42,400 nucleotides of DNA from Deltaproteobacteria bacterium (GTDB taxonomy: Bacteria > Desulfobacterota > Syntrophia > Syntrophales > JAFGIO01), in contig JAFGIO010000105.1 in NCBI GenBank assembly GCA_016929555.1, forward strand, positions 1-42,400, read 5' to 3'. Positions 1 through 7,613 of the stretch are shown here, piece by piece. Each line of letters opens with the position of its first letter. Positions within the stretch are counted from its first letter, which is position 1. The translations under genes were made by a program, and so were the position numbers. The notes under the pieces were generated by a model that was not told where the DNA came from, did not search any database, and saw nothing but the letters and a program-made list of their open reading frames with translations.

Positions 1-717
1 ACATTCTTCGGCTTGCTCTCGGCGGGTCTCGCCATCGCCCTCAAGGATCCCCTGAGCAACATGGCCGGATGGGTCTTCATCGTATGGCGGAAACCCTTCG
101 AGATCGGTCACCGGATCGAGATCGGCGGCGTGGCGGGGGATGTGATCGACCTGCGGATCTTCCAGTTTACCATGCTGGAGATCGGCAACTGGGTCGATGC
201 CGACCAAAGCACGGGACGCATTATACACGTTCCCAATGCGAAGGTTTTTACCGAGCCACAAGCCAACTACAGCCAGGGATTCGAATACATTTGGAACGAA
301 ATCCCCGTGCTGGTAACCTTCGAAAGCAACTGGAGAAAGGCAAAAGACATCCTCAGCCACATCGCCGAGAAGCACGGCCTACCAGCGGGCAAAGAGGCGG
401 CGGAACAGGTCGCCCAGGCGGCTCGCAAGTTCCTTATATTCTACACGATCTATACGCCGATCGTTTACACAAGCGTCAAGGACAGCGGTATCATGCTCAC
501 CATTCGCCATCTTTGCGAATCGCGAAAGCGTCGTGGTGTCAGCGAGGAAATTTGGGAGGATATCCTCCAGGAATTTTCCCTTTGCGAAGACATCGACTTC
601 GCCTACCCAACCACGCGCTGGTATGACAACCGGACGGAAGGAAAGCATCAACTCAAGCCGAAAGAAGGGTTGCAGGACCTTCCCGGCTCCCGCGAAGGCG
701 TGAAATCCGATGAATGA
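1..717 (+). CDS. MscS-family mechanosensitive ion channel, 3' part
   Basis: The reading frame is open from the first base, so the 5' end lies outside the window; 238 residues are visible. They begin in the pore-lining segment (GLLSAGLAIALKDPLSNMAG, small Gly/Ala residues followed by the amphipathic bend) and continue into the cytoplasmic beta domain (FEIGHRIEIGGVAGDVIDL, then a typical IHVPNAKVF stretch), which identifies the MscS family. Such channels sit in the inner membrane and release solutes on osmotic downshock. The carboxyl end (about residues 100-238) is longer than in minimal MscS and ends in a charged tail. The missing part would hold the upstream membrane helices. The next gene on this strand starts 228 bases downstream. 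Family assignment is firm; the exact subfamily is not. Confidence 0.88.
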   Translation, partial: TFFGLLSAGLAIALKDPLSNMAGWVFIVWRKPFEIGHRIEIGGVAGDVIDLRIFQFTMLEIGNWVDADQSTGRIIHVPNAKVFTEPQANYSQGFEYIWNEIPVLVTFESNWRKAKDILSHIAEKHGLPAGKEAAEQVAQAARKFLIFYTIYTPIVYTSVKDSGIMLTIRHLCESRKRRGVSEEIWEDILQEFSLCEDIDFAYPTTRWYDNRTEGKHQLKPKEGLQDLPGSREGVKSDE

Positions 718-944
718 TACAGCTCCTGCTCCTCCGGATGTGATAGCGGAACGTCCGCTTGCATATCTCCATCAGCGACAGCAGGAGACTAACGGGCCAT
801 CGGTCCTGAATTCGCTTCAGAGGAATGTCACCTCTAACCACGCCGGCATCGCTCGGAATATCCGATGGCATGACGAGACCTCGTGACAGCGCGCTCCGAA
901 ATGATGCAGACGGCAAGAAATTATAAAGCGAGGGGCGTTGCGGA

Positions 945-1490
945 ATGACCTTCTTCGACTACGCACGGGAACTGGATATCACGACCTGTATCGAATTCGA
1001 TCCGATTCTGCTGGTCCCGGAAGAACGGATACGCGCATACTGCCGAGCCGACAAGTGCCGGAACTACGGCAAGAACTACATGTGCCCTCCCCATATCGGG
1101 ACTCTGGAGAACATCAGTGCCCGGCTGAACACATACGACCGCGGCTTTCTTCTCCAGTACGAGCGGAAACTGGACGTGAAAAACGATCGTTCCGGCTCTC
1201 TCAAGACCCAAGATGATTTCCACCGAAAGATTCTGGAGCTCGAAGCGTTCCTCCGGGAGCAAGGTGTCGCTGAATCCTGGGGTCTCATCGGGGGAAATTG
1301 CAGGCTTTGCCAGCCATGCAAGGCGGTTAGCGGCGAGCCTTGCGCTCAGCCCGGCCGGGCAAGACCCTCGCTGGAGTCCCTTGCCATCGATGTCCAGCGA
1401 TTTCTTGCGGGGTTCGGTCTGGACCTGAAGTTCCGTGAGGACCGCATAACCTGGACAGGCGCCGTTCTCTACCGGAACCTTTTCGGATAG
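945..1490 (+). CDS. DUF2284 cysteine-rich, putative metal-binding protein
   Basis: This is a 181-residue soluble protein. It has an amino-terminal cysteine cluster (CRADKCRNYGKNYMCPPHIG) and a central/carboxyl cluster (GGNCRLCQPCKAVSGEPCAQP), the hallmark arrangement of DUF2284 'predicted metal-binding' proteins common in anaerobes and methanogens. Cysteine spacing suggests metal or Fe-S binding; no enzymatic function is established for the family. The start ATG has an AGGGG element upstream (GCGAGGGGCG). It ends 14 bases before the end of the convergent CooC-like gene, so the two transcripts must overlap or terminate within each other. Family call is good; biochemical role is unknown. Confidence 0.82.
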   Translation: MTFFDYARELDITTCIEFDPILLVPEERIRAYCRADKCRNYGKNYMCPPHIGTLENISARLNTYDRGFLLQYERKLDVKNDRSGSLKTQDDFHRKILELEAFLREQGVAESWGLIGGNCRLCQPCKAVSGEPCAQPGRARPSLESLAIDVQRFLAGFGLDLKFREDRITWTGAVLYRNLFG

Positions 1491-1504
1491 TCCCTTGCCT
1501 TCCG

Positions 1505-2311
1505 CTATTGCCGGCGGCGCGATGAATCATTTCTCAGGCTCGTCGCCACTGAAACGAGAATTTGGCGCAATTCTTCCCGCATGGATTCGTCGGCCAACGG
1601 ATCGCCTAGCAGGTTCGCGCGGGAGACGATCGCGGATAACGGGATGGAACCAAGGGGAGAAAGGCTTCTCTGCATCAACTTTTCTTTCAGCAACGGCTCG
1701 GTTTCGCCGTCGACCTTGTTCATCACGATGCCGCAGGCTTTTCCGGCTTCCTTCGCCAGTCCGCACGCTTTCTCCGCGATGGCTACCGCCTCCTGGGAGG
1801 GATCGACGGTGACCAGGATATAGTCAGCTCCTTCCAGGATGCCGCGTCCGAAGTGTTCCACCCCGGCCTCGGTGTCCACCAGCACCCATAGCCCGTTGTC
1901 TGCGGTTATCTGTTTCAGAAAAGACCGGGCTACCACCCCCATGGGGCAGGCACAACCCTCCATACTGTGTTCGATCTTACCCACCCTGACCAGCGTCAAT
2001 TGACCTCCACCACTCTTGAAATCCTCAGGAAGGCTTCCCAATTCGAGGCTTCCTTCGAAGAGCTGCAGATCCTCGCTGCCCTCGCCCCTCAAGAGGGCCA
2101 GCAGTTTTTGTCTCACCGCCGGTTTCCCGCCGAGGAAATCCATAAGGGTACGCGTCGGCGGCTCAAGGCCCAGCATCACGTTGAGCCCGAGATTCGACTC
2201 GTCCGCATCCACCACCAAAACCGTCTCGCGGTTCGCAAGTTCTCCCGCCAGTAGAGAAACGAATGAGCTCTTTCCGCTGCCTCCTCTCCCACATACGATC
2301 ACCTTAGGCAT
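1505..2311 (-). CDS. CooC-like P-loop ATPase (MinD/NifH class)
   Basis: This 268-residue protein opens with a deviant Walker A loop, GRGGSGKSS (residues 8-16), followed by VDADESNLGLN (switch I-like) and the VDTEAGVEHFGRG segment typical of CooC. Cys120 and Cys122 in a CAC motif match the CXC site that CooC uses to dimerise around a metal. CooC proteins are nucleotide-dependent maturation factors that insert nickel into carbon monoxide dehydrogenase. No CODH subunit gene is in the window, so the client may be elsewhere, or this may be a CooC relative serving another metalloprotein. The usual signature lysine of the GKGG loop is arginine (Arg9). The gene lies downstream of an iron-sulfur protein gene on the same strand, with 198 bases between them. 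Confidence 0.82.
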   Translation of the reverse strand: MPKVIVCGRGGSGKSSFVSLLAGELANRETVLVVDADESNLGLNVMLGLEPPTRTLMDFLGGKPAVRQKLLALLRGEGSEDLQLFEGSLELGSLPEDFKSGGGQLTLVRVGKIEHSMEGCACPMGVVARSFLKQITADNGLWVLVDTEAGVEHFGRGILEGADYILVTVDPSQEAVAIAEKACGLAKEAGKACGIVMNKVDGETEPLLKEKLMQRSLSPLGSIPLSAIVSRANLLGDPLADESMREELRQILVSVATSLRNDSSRRRQ

Positions 2312-2509
2312 TTACCCCACCTCCATCTGCATTTACCTTGTTGAAATAAAGGTCATTCTATTTTTCAACGTCTCTGAAGAATCCCACACCGCGCTGTCTT
2401 CAACGACGCATGAGAATAACCGGTATCATTCCTGGCGGCAATGGAAATCTCTTTTTATTAACGAACCACCGACCATGACACCTTATTGTCAACTTCCGTC
2501 AGACGGATG

Positions 2510-3529
2510 CTAATGGGGCCAGGACAACTCTCCCAGGGCGATGCGGCACAAGTCCGTGATAAACAGCTTGGGTAGGCCCAAGCGTGATGTGGGCCGCCGC
2601 ATGATGGCGTCGCAGAGGGGACAGATCGTGATCATGGCCTGGGCCCCGCAGTCGAGTGCGTCTCTGACATTCTTTTCCTGCATTTCCACGGCCAAAGTTC
2701 TGTTTGTATTGAGAATGGGCAAGCTGCAACAGAGGGCGTTCACTCTATCGTACTGTCTCGGCGGGCGTTCCACACCTACAAACTCAAATATCTGATCGAG
2801 CCAGGCATCCTGTTGTGGAATCCAGCGGGTGGCGCAGTTGACCTGCACGGAGACCTTTTTACCCAGCTTTGCGATATCTTTTTGATTCTTTCTGAGATAA
2901 TCGATGAGGTATTCAAAAAGGTGCATGTACCTAAAGGGGACGGCAATGCCCAGCTCCCTCGCCTTTACATGGGCCAAGACGTAGCCTTCGTTATGGATAT
3001 AGACGATATCCTTGCCCAATTCAGCCAGTTTGCCGATCACCCGGGCGGCGTACTTCTCGACGAAGCTTTCCGCCCCCAGGTGGACCAAGCCTACAAGCGA
3101 CATGTATTCGGGCCCTCGTACAACCGACATACCCTGAAACAACCTGCTTTCAAGGGTGCCTTCGGGAAAGTTCGTGAAATCGAAGGAGTCGAACGACAGG
3201 ACCGGTTTATCCGGTTCACCCGGTATGATCTGCGAAGGATCGCCCCGACCCTCAAGGCCCGCGGCAAGTTCGTCGCGCACCACCGGGTTTCGGTCCACGG
3301 GTGCAATACCGGTCTTCTCCTGCATCTTGAAGACGAGGTTGGATGGATCGGCTCCGGTCGGGCAGTAGTCGTTGCAGGCGACGCAGGTGATGCATTGTTT
3401 CAGGATTTCCGCTTCCTTTCCCGCCGCAAGGCGTTTGATCTCATCGACCGCCTTCTCCCGGTCGAAATCGACATAACGGCATTGCGCGAAGCAATCCCCA
3501 CAGAAATCGCATTTCGAAGCATCCCACAT
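2510..3529 (-). CDS. Iron-sulfur oxidoreductase subunit: two [4Fe-4S] sites plus CCG domain (HdrD/GlpC-like)
   Basis: This 339-residue protein starts with two ferredoxin-type motifs: Cys7/10/13/17 (CDFCGDCFAQC) and Cys46/49/52/56 (CITCVACNDYCP). The carboxyl half carries one CCG-type half-site set: NCATRW, then ALCCSLP, then CPLC near residue 310. This layout (ferredoxin domain plus cysteine-rich CCG domain) is that of HdrD, GlpC and related electron-transfer subunits, in which the CCG cysteines bind a noncubane cluster or a flavin/disulfide partner site. A strong Shine-Dalgarno sequence (CAGGAGGT) precedes the ATG. It lies 49 bases downstream of a crotonase gene, which suggests co-transcription and a role in acyl-CoA redox. 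That coupling is inferred; the cofactor domains are seen directly. Confidence 0.85.
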   Translation of the reverse strand: MWDASKCDFCGDCFAQCRYVDFDREKAVDEIKRLAAGKEAEILKQCITCVACNDYCPTGADPSNLVFKMQEKTGIAPVDRNPVVRDELAAGLEGRGDPSQIIPGEPDKPVLSFDSFDFTNFPEGTLESRLFQGMSVVRGPEYMSLVGLVHLGAESFVEKYAARVIGKLAELGKDIVYIHNEGYVLAHVKARELGIAVPFRYMHLFEYLIDYLRKNQKDIAKLGKKVSVQVNCATRWIPQQDAWLDQIFEFVGVERPPRQYDRVNALCCSLPILNTNRTLAVEMQEKNVRDALDCGAQAMITICPLCDAIMRRPTSRLGLPKLFITDLCRIALGELSWPH

Positions 3530-3578
3530 GATTATAGACCTCCTGAAAAAAGTCCGTTCGCTTTCCTTTTTGGATTCT

Positions 3579-4268
3579 CTACCTTCCCGAAATGGCGGCC
3601 CATCCTTCCTCGAGGGCCTTCCGGTGCTCCTCGCTGACCAGAGGCGCCCTCATGGCCCTTTTCGAGTATTTAATAGAAATCGGCGAAAGTTTCGCTATTT
3701 TTTCGGCCATTTCCAGAGCCGCAGCCATGAGCCGATCGTGTGGCACGACCTTGTTCACGAAACCAGCTTTGAAAGCCTCTTCAGCGCTCACGTAGTCGCA
3801 GGTAAACAACCATTCGCTCGCTTTCTGACGGCCCACAATTGCGGGCAGCACCGTGAAGGATCCATAGCAGAGGGCGCCGATCTTCGCACCGATGAAACCG
3901 AGTTTCGCGTTCTCCGAAGCCACGATTATATCGCAGAGCATCGCCTGCTGCATTCCGTCGCCGAGGGTGTACCCGTGTACCGCGGCTATGACAGGCTTGT
4001 CGAAGTTGTACAGATATTCCTCCTCCTGCAGACTCACGAATTCCTGGAGGTCTTCCGGAGGCGTACCCATATCGAACCCGGCCGAGAAGGCTTTTCCTGC
4101 GCCGGTGTAAATCACGCATCTTATGGCCTCATCGGTCTCGATTTCCTTCAGGGCGCGAAAAACCTCCTTTTTCGTTTTAAGATTCAAAGCGTTCAATTTA
4201 TCCGGCCTGTTCAGTGTAATGACCGCCACGTTTCCTCTTTTTTCCAAGATAATGCATTCGTAATCCAT
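3579..4268 (-). CDS. Crotonase-family protein lacking both usual catalytic glutamates
   Basis: The protein is 229 residues long, slightly short for a crotonase (usually 255-265) and trimmed at the carboxyl end. The fold is clear: ITLNRPDKLNALN near residues 17-29, oxyanion-hole segment GAGKAFSAGFDMG (56-68) and VHGYTLGDG (97-105). In rat enoyl-CoA hydratase the general acid/base residues are two glutamates; by alignment of the surrounding motifs these positions are Gln107 and Gly127 here. Hydration of a simple enoyl-CoA is therefore unlikely by the standard mechanism; an isomerase, hydrolase, decarboxylase or a structural acyl-CoA binder are options. AAGGAG precedes the ATG. Its neighbours are a serine hydrolase upstream (81-base gap) and an iron-sulfur protein downstream (49 bases), probably one operon. 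Confidence 0.87.
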   Translation of the reverse strand: MDYECIILEKRGNVAVITLNRPDKLNALNLKTKKEVFRALKEIETDEAIRCVIYTGAGKAFSAGFDMGTPPEDLQEFVSLQEEEYLYNFDKPVIAAVHGYTLGDGMQQAMLCDIIVASENAKLGFIGAKIGALCYGSFTVLPAIVGRQKASEWLFTCDYVSAEEAFKAGFVNKVVPHDRLMAAALEMAEKIAKLSPISIKYSKRAMRAPLVSEEHRKALEEGWAAISGR

Positions 4269-4349
4269 TTCTCAACTCCTTCTCCCTTCACAAAATCGTA
4301 TGCAGTTCCGTTCACGAGGAACGGTAAATGCACCGTTACCAGGCCGGTC

Positions 4350-5567
4350 TCAAATCCAGGTACCCGATTCCTTGGATCTGTAATTCAGCGAGAGGTACAC
4401 GGCATCGACAAGACTCTGCTTTCGGTCGTCGTCTTCCTCCAAGCCGGCCATTCTGTTCATCATGTAGCCAAAGGACATCCTGGATCGAGGGTCGGCGAAT
4501 CCAAGGGAGCCTCCGTTTCCGGAATGGCCGAAGGCTTCTTCCGACAGGATGGTCGAGTTTTGCAAGCCCAGGGGTTGCCTCCGGTTGTCGATCGATTTCA
4601 TAAATCCGAGGCTGAACCGCCCGGGCGCCAAAGTCACGGCGTCCCGTCCGCTGGCCGAGGATACGGCGGACATGCGCGCCAGTGTATCGGCGCCCACCAA
4701 ATCCACACCTTTCAAGCTTCCCCCGCAGGCCAGGGGCGCGTACATGGCGGCCAAGCCGCGGCCATTGGTTATCCCATTGCCGGCCGGTATCTCGGCGGCA
4801 TGCGCCTCGCGGGAGTCCCAACGGCTTGGACCCCATCCACCCACGTTCCAGTAGAAGAGGCCGGGCAGAGAGGTCCGGTCGTTCAGCATCGCACTGATGA
4901 ACGGCGTTTCCAGCAGTTCATCGGGCGGCGGTCCGGCCGGGATCATCGGCGCTACCCTCGGTTCGATTTCCTCCGGCAAACCGATCCAGAAGTCGAAGCC
5001 CATAGGTTCGGCAACCTCGTCCTGAAAGAAGGTCCCCAGGGACCTGCCGGACAGGCGCCTTACGACCTCCCCGACCAGCCACCCGAAAGTGAGCGCGTGG
5101 TATCCGTGGCGCGTGCCCGGCTCCCAGAAGGGCTCTTCCTCTTCGAGGGCCGTTACCATGTAGTTCCAGTCGTAAAGAGCCCCTTTGGGCAGTCTCCGGC
5201 GGAGGTTCGGCAATCCGGCCTGATGATTCAGGAGCATCTTGACGGTGATCTTTTCCTTGCCGTTTTTTGCGAACTCAGGCCAATACTGCACGACGGGCGC
5301 GTCCAGATCGAGCTGTCCCCGGGCCGCCAGAATGTGCGCACACAATGCGGTAGCGCCCTTGGTGCTGGAAAAGACCATTCCGACTGTATCCTCTTGCCAG
5401 GGAACACCGGTATCGATCCGGGCGGTGCCTCCCCAGAGGTCCACGACCGTTTCGCCCTCCAGGGTTACACATAGCGATGCCCCTACTTCGGCTCGTTCTG
5501 CAAAATTCCGCTCGAACTCTTCGCGCACCCTCTCGAATCTGGGCTCACAGAATCCGGACAGGGCCAT
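4350..5567 (-). CDS. Serine hydrolase, class C beta-lactamase/esterase EstB family
   Basis: The 405-residue protein has the S-x-x-K nucleophile motif as Ser67-Ser-Thr-Lys70 (MVFSSTKG), a tyrosine at the second motif position (Tyr156 in RHGYHALTFG) and a GHSGNGGS segment near residue 350 that serves as the third motif. LLNHQAGLP (112-120) is a further family hallmark. There is no signal peptide, so it is probably cytoplasmic. Members act as esterases, D-aminopeptidases or transesterases more often than as true beta-lactamases. Being first in a likely operon with a crotonase and an iron-sulfur protein, it may hydrolyse an ester or thioester in the same pathway; this is inference. A GGAGGGAGG element lies just upstream of the ATG. 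Confidence 0.87.
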   Translation of the reverse strand: MALSGFCEPRFERVREEFERNFAERAEVGASLCVTLEGETVVDLWGGTARIDTGVPWQEDTVGMVFSSTKGATALCAHILAARGQLDLDAPVVQYWPEFAKNGKEKITVKMLLNHQAGLPNLRRRLPKGALYDWNYMVTALEEEEPFWEPGTRHGYHALTFGWLVGEVVRRLSGRSLGTFFQDEVAEPMGFDFWIGLPEEIEPRVAPMIPAGPPPDELLETPFISAMLNDRTSLPGLFYWNVGGWGPSRWDSREAHAAEIPAGNGITNGRGLAAMYAPLACGGSLKGVDLVGADTLARMSAVSSASGRDAVTLAPGRFSLGFMKSIDNRRQPLGLQNSTILSEEAFGHSGNGGSLGFADPRSRMSFGYMMNRMAGLEEDDDRKQSLVDAVYLSLNYRSKESGTWI

Positions 5568-5668
5568 GACCCACCTCCCTCCACATCCATTCTTAAACCT
5601 CGCCTCGTGCTTTCATGAACCGGAGTTCTACTTCTCCGCATCAAAACGGATCCAGGCACTGGGGAATC

Positions 5669-6160
5669 TCACGAAATCTTTTTACGACCTATCTGCTTTG
5701 ATTCAGCCGTATGCAGGACGATTTTTGCCTCCGCAAGCTTTTTGTAAACAGCTTTAATCTTGGCAGGATTTCCTGCCGACACCGCTTTGAGCAAGTCTCC
5801 CTCCAATTCCGCGACCTCCAGAAGCTTGTAATAATCAAGCGACTCCTTCAGGTGGGCGAGAACGATTTTGCCGGTTACCACCGGGTGGTTATTGGTGACG
5901 TTGGCATCTTTGAACCTTGTTCCGTGCTCCAGTTCGACATCGAGACCGGCGGCGAATTCCTTGACGTCAATCGGCATCTTTTCCGTATTGACGATGTCGA
6001 GGATGATTTTTGCCTCCTTGGGCATCGCCTTGGCATCCTTTATCCTCGTCCAGTCCCTGATGCCTATATCCCTGCAAACCCTGCGCACCTCTGCAGCCGT
6101 GATGTACTCCGTCGATTGTTTTACTGCCCCCATCGGTTTTGCCCTGTCTTTTCTCATCAT
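5669..6160 (-). CDS. DUF5661 family protein, function unknown
   Basis: I place the start at the ATG whose first base is at 6160, giving 163 residues, because GGAGG lies 8 bases before it and because the open frame further upstream (to 6547) is low-complexity and crosses a promoter. The protein contains AEVRRVCRDIGI, then DVKEFAAGLDVELEHGTR, NVTNNHPVVTGKIVLAHLKE and DYYKLLEVAE, the signature segments of DUF5661 (small helical bacterial proteins of unknown role). The last 50 residues form a Lys/Ala-rich helix (KAVYKKLAEAKI) not typical of the minimal domain. It is preceded by a strong promoter at 6506-6534 and a leader of about 340 bases containing a terminator-like hairpin. No function is assigned. 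Confidence 0.75.
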   Translation of the reverse strand: MMRKDRAKPMGAVKQSTEYITAAEVRRVCRDIGIRDWTRIKDAKAMPKEAKIILDIVNTEKMPIDVKEFAAGLDVELEHGTRFKDANVTNNHPVVTGKIVLAHLKESLDYYKLLEVAELEGDLLKAVSAGNPAKIKAVYKKLAEAKIVLHTAESKQIGRKKIS

Positions 6161-6257
6161 GACATCATCCTCCCTGGTTTGTGATTTATCGCTGCCTTCC
6201 GCCTCCAGAATAGGGTGCGGGTAATCTGTATCCCTTCGGTGGCAACCTGGTGCACCT

Positions 6258-6300
6258 GAAAAACACCCCTCACTCCCGGTGTCAAAAAAGAGTGAAGGGG
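6258..6300 (-). terminator. Terminator-like hairpin in the leader of the DUF5661 gene
   Basis: On the minus strand an arm CCCCTTCACTC (6300-6290) pairs with GAGTGAGGGG (6275-6266), one bulged A, with a 14-base loop, and is followed by TGTTTTTC. It lies between the promoter at 6506-6534 and the start codon at 6160, so it could be an attenuator or end a short leader RNA. No anti-terminator partner is obvious. Confidence 0.5.
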
Positions 6301-6505
6301 AATGATGGGATTTCTCCTTCCCCTGTGATTGTTTGCCGTCGAGGCCGCGTTGCCTTTCGAATACCTCGGACAAGCTAAAGCTGATGATCTCGTAAAAAGC
6401 CCGCCCCCTCGGGAAAGATCGATTTAAGATTTTATCCGAGGACGTCAACGTTGCTTCTTTTACCCTTTTCTTCTGGTGTGACGAGGATTTCCTATGGACG
6501 GGTGT

Positions 6506-6534
6506 AGTATAAGAAATGCCATCTTGCCTGTCAA
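6506..6534 (-). promoter_or_regulatory. Sigma-70 type promoter for the DUF5661 gene
   Basis: TTGACA (6534-6529) and TATACT (6511-6506) are separated by exactly 17 bases on the minus strand. The -35 box is embedded in a dyad (TCTTG-N5-CAAGA, 6522-6536) shared with the promoter at 19325-19353. Confidence 0.8.
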
Positions 6535-6550
6535 GAAACGCTGACATGGT

Positions 6551-6579
6551 TTCATGACAAAAATCAGATCATATATAAT
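6551..6579 (+). promoter_or_regulatory. Possible promoter for the SagB-type nitroreductase gene
   Basis: A perfect TATAAT (6574-6579) on the plus strand lies 17 bases after a weak -35-like TTCATG (6551-6556). It is arranged back to back with the strong minus-strand promoter at 6506-6534. The rest of the 6161-6717 intergenic stretch shows AT-rich sequence only. Confidence 0.4.
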
Positions 6580-6717
6580 TCGCGGATTGTTGTTTAGAGG
6601 TATGACATTGCATAAAAAAGAAATGTTTGGTACCCGGTATATAACTTTAAATTCAGACTGATACTGGAAAGATTCATCGGTCTAACTCCTTTAACCATGA
6701 TTCCGGAGAAGGAAGAC

Positions 6718-7416
6718 ATGTATCCAAAAAGACCTTGGTTCGTTATCATGTTGGGGATTATTGTATTGACCATTCCGATTCCTGGTGCTCGATTCGGCCT
6801 TGCGGAGGTTAAAAAAATGACCGGTTTGCAAACATCTTACGTCATCAAACTTCCCCTTCCTTCGCAGAAGGGAAAAATGACCCTGGAAGAGGCCCTGAAG
6901 AAAAGGGAATCCATCAGGGATTTTTCATCCAAATCCCTCAATGAAGATGAACTGTCCCAACTGCTTTGGGCCGCTCAGGGAACGACACGGAACTGGGGAG
7001 GCAGAACGGCTCCCTCGGCAGGTGCGTTGTTTCCCCTGGAGATTTATGTGGTGCTGAAAGAGGGTGTGTTCCATTATGCTTCCAAGGATCACCATTTGCT
7101 CCGTATCGCTGACCAGGATCGTCGCAATGCTCTGGCCTCCGCCGCTCTCGGCCAGGATTGTGTAAGGGAGGCACCGTCCGTAATCGTCATTACGGCCGTT
7201 TATGAAAGGCTTGCTCGAAAATACGGCACCAGGGCGGAGAGATATGCAAAAATGGAGGCAGGCCATGCCGGGCAGAACCTGCTGCTACAGGCTGCATCCC
7301 TGGGGTTGGGAGCTGTTCCTGTAGGGGCCTTCGATGATGAACGGGTTCATCGGGTTCTCAATCTTCCTGAAAAGCATGCACCATTGTATCTGATTCCCTT
7401 GGGACACAAGCGCTGA
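6718..7416 (+). CDS. SagB-type nitroreductase/dehydrogenase, exported
   Basis: I choose the ATG at 6718 (232 residues) over one 21 bases upstream because GGAGAAGGA sits just before it and because the protein then begins with a proper signal peptide: MYPKRPW, a hydrophobic core IMLGIIVLTIPIP, and a probable cleavage near residue 28-30. The mature part has SIRDFSSKSLNEDELSQLLWAAQG and RTAPSAGALFPLEIYVVL, the FMN-binding signature of SagB-like members of the nitroreductase superfamily, and ends with GLGAVPVGAFDDERV. These flavoproteins reduce or oxidise small substrates with NAD(P)H or other donors. Export of such a flavoenzyme is seen in several anaerobes. It stands alone between a divergent DUF5661 gene and a convergent CorC-type gene. 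Substrate unknown. Confidence 0.86.
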   Translation: MYPKRPWFVIMLGIIVLTIPIPGARFGLAEVKKMTGLQTSYVIKLPLPSQKGKMTLEEALKKRESIRDFSSKSLNEDELSQLLWAAQGTTRNWGGRTAPSAGALFPLEIYVVLKEGVFHYASKDHHLLRIADQDRRNALASAALGQDCVREAPSVIVITAVYERLARKYGTRAERYAKMEAGHAGQNLLLQAASLGLGAVPVGAFDDERVHRVLNLPEKHAPLYLIPLGHKR

Positions 7417-7613
7417 TCCCTTCTTGCACGGTATTGGAGTATAGCCGCAGGGATGAACTGCGCAAGTTCTGGGTTTACAGCGCCGCTTCCCGGCGGGAAT
7501 GAGGTATTTCGGACTCTTAGCCACGGATGGGTCTTTACATCTTTAGCAGACTTTGCGGGAAGCCGCCTTCGAGGCCCACATCACATCGGCAGTTATTAAC
7601 GGCATTAACGGCG

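Noticed and set aside
2337-2375. GTTGAAA...TTTCAAC dyad upstream of the CooC-like gene
   Set aside because: Arms are short with a long AT-rich spacer, and no promoter could be placed with it; not reported as an operator.
3528-5474. 648-codon open frame on the plus strand
   Set aside because: It is antisense to the Fe-S protein, crotonase and serine hydrolase genes, which have clear motifs; its translation has no domain and reflects few stop codons in GC-rich antisense sequence.
6161-6547. Amino-terminal extension of the DUF5661 protein
   Set aside because: The extension would start inside or upstream of a strong promoter's transcript start, is low-complexity, and a better ribosome-binding site precedes the ATG at 6160.
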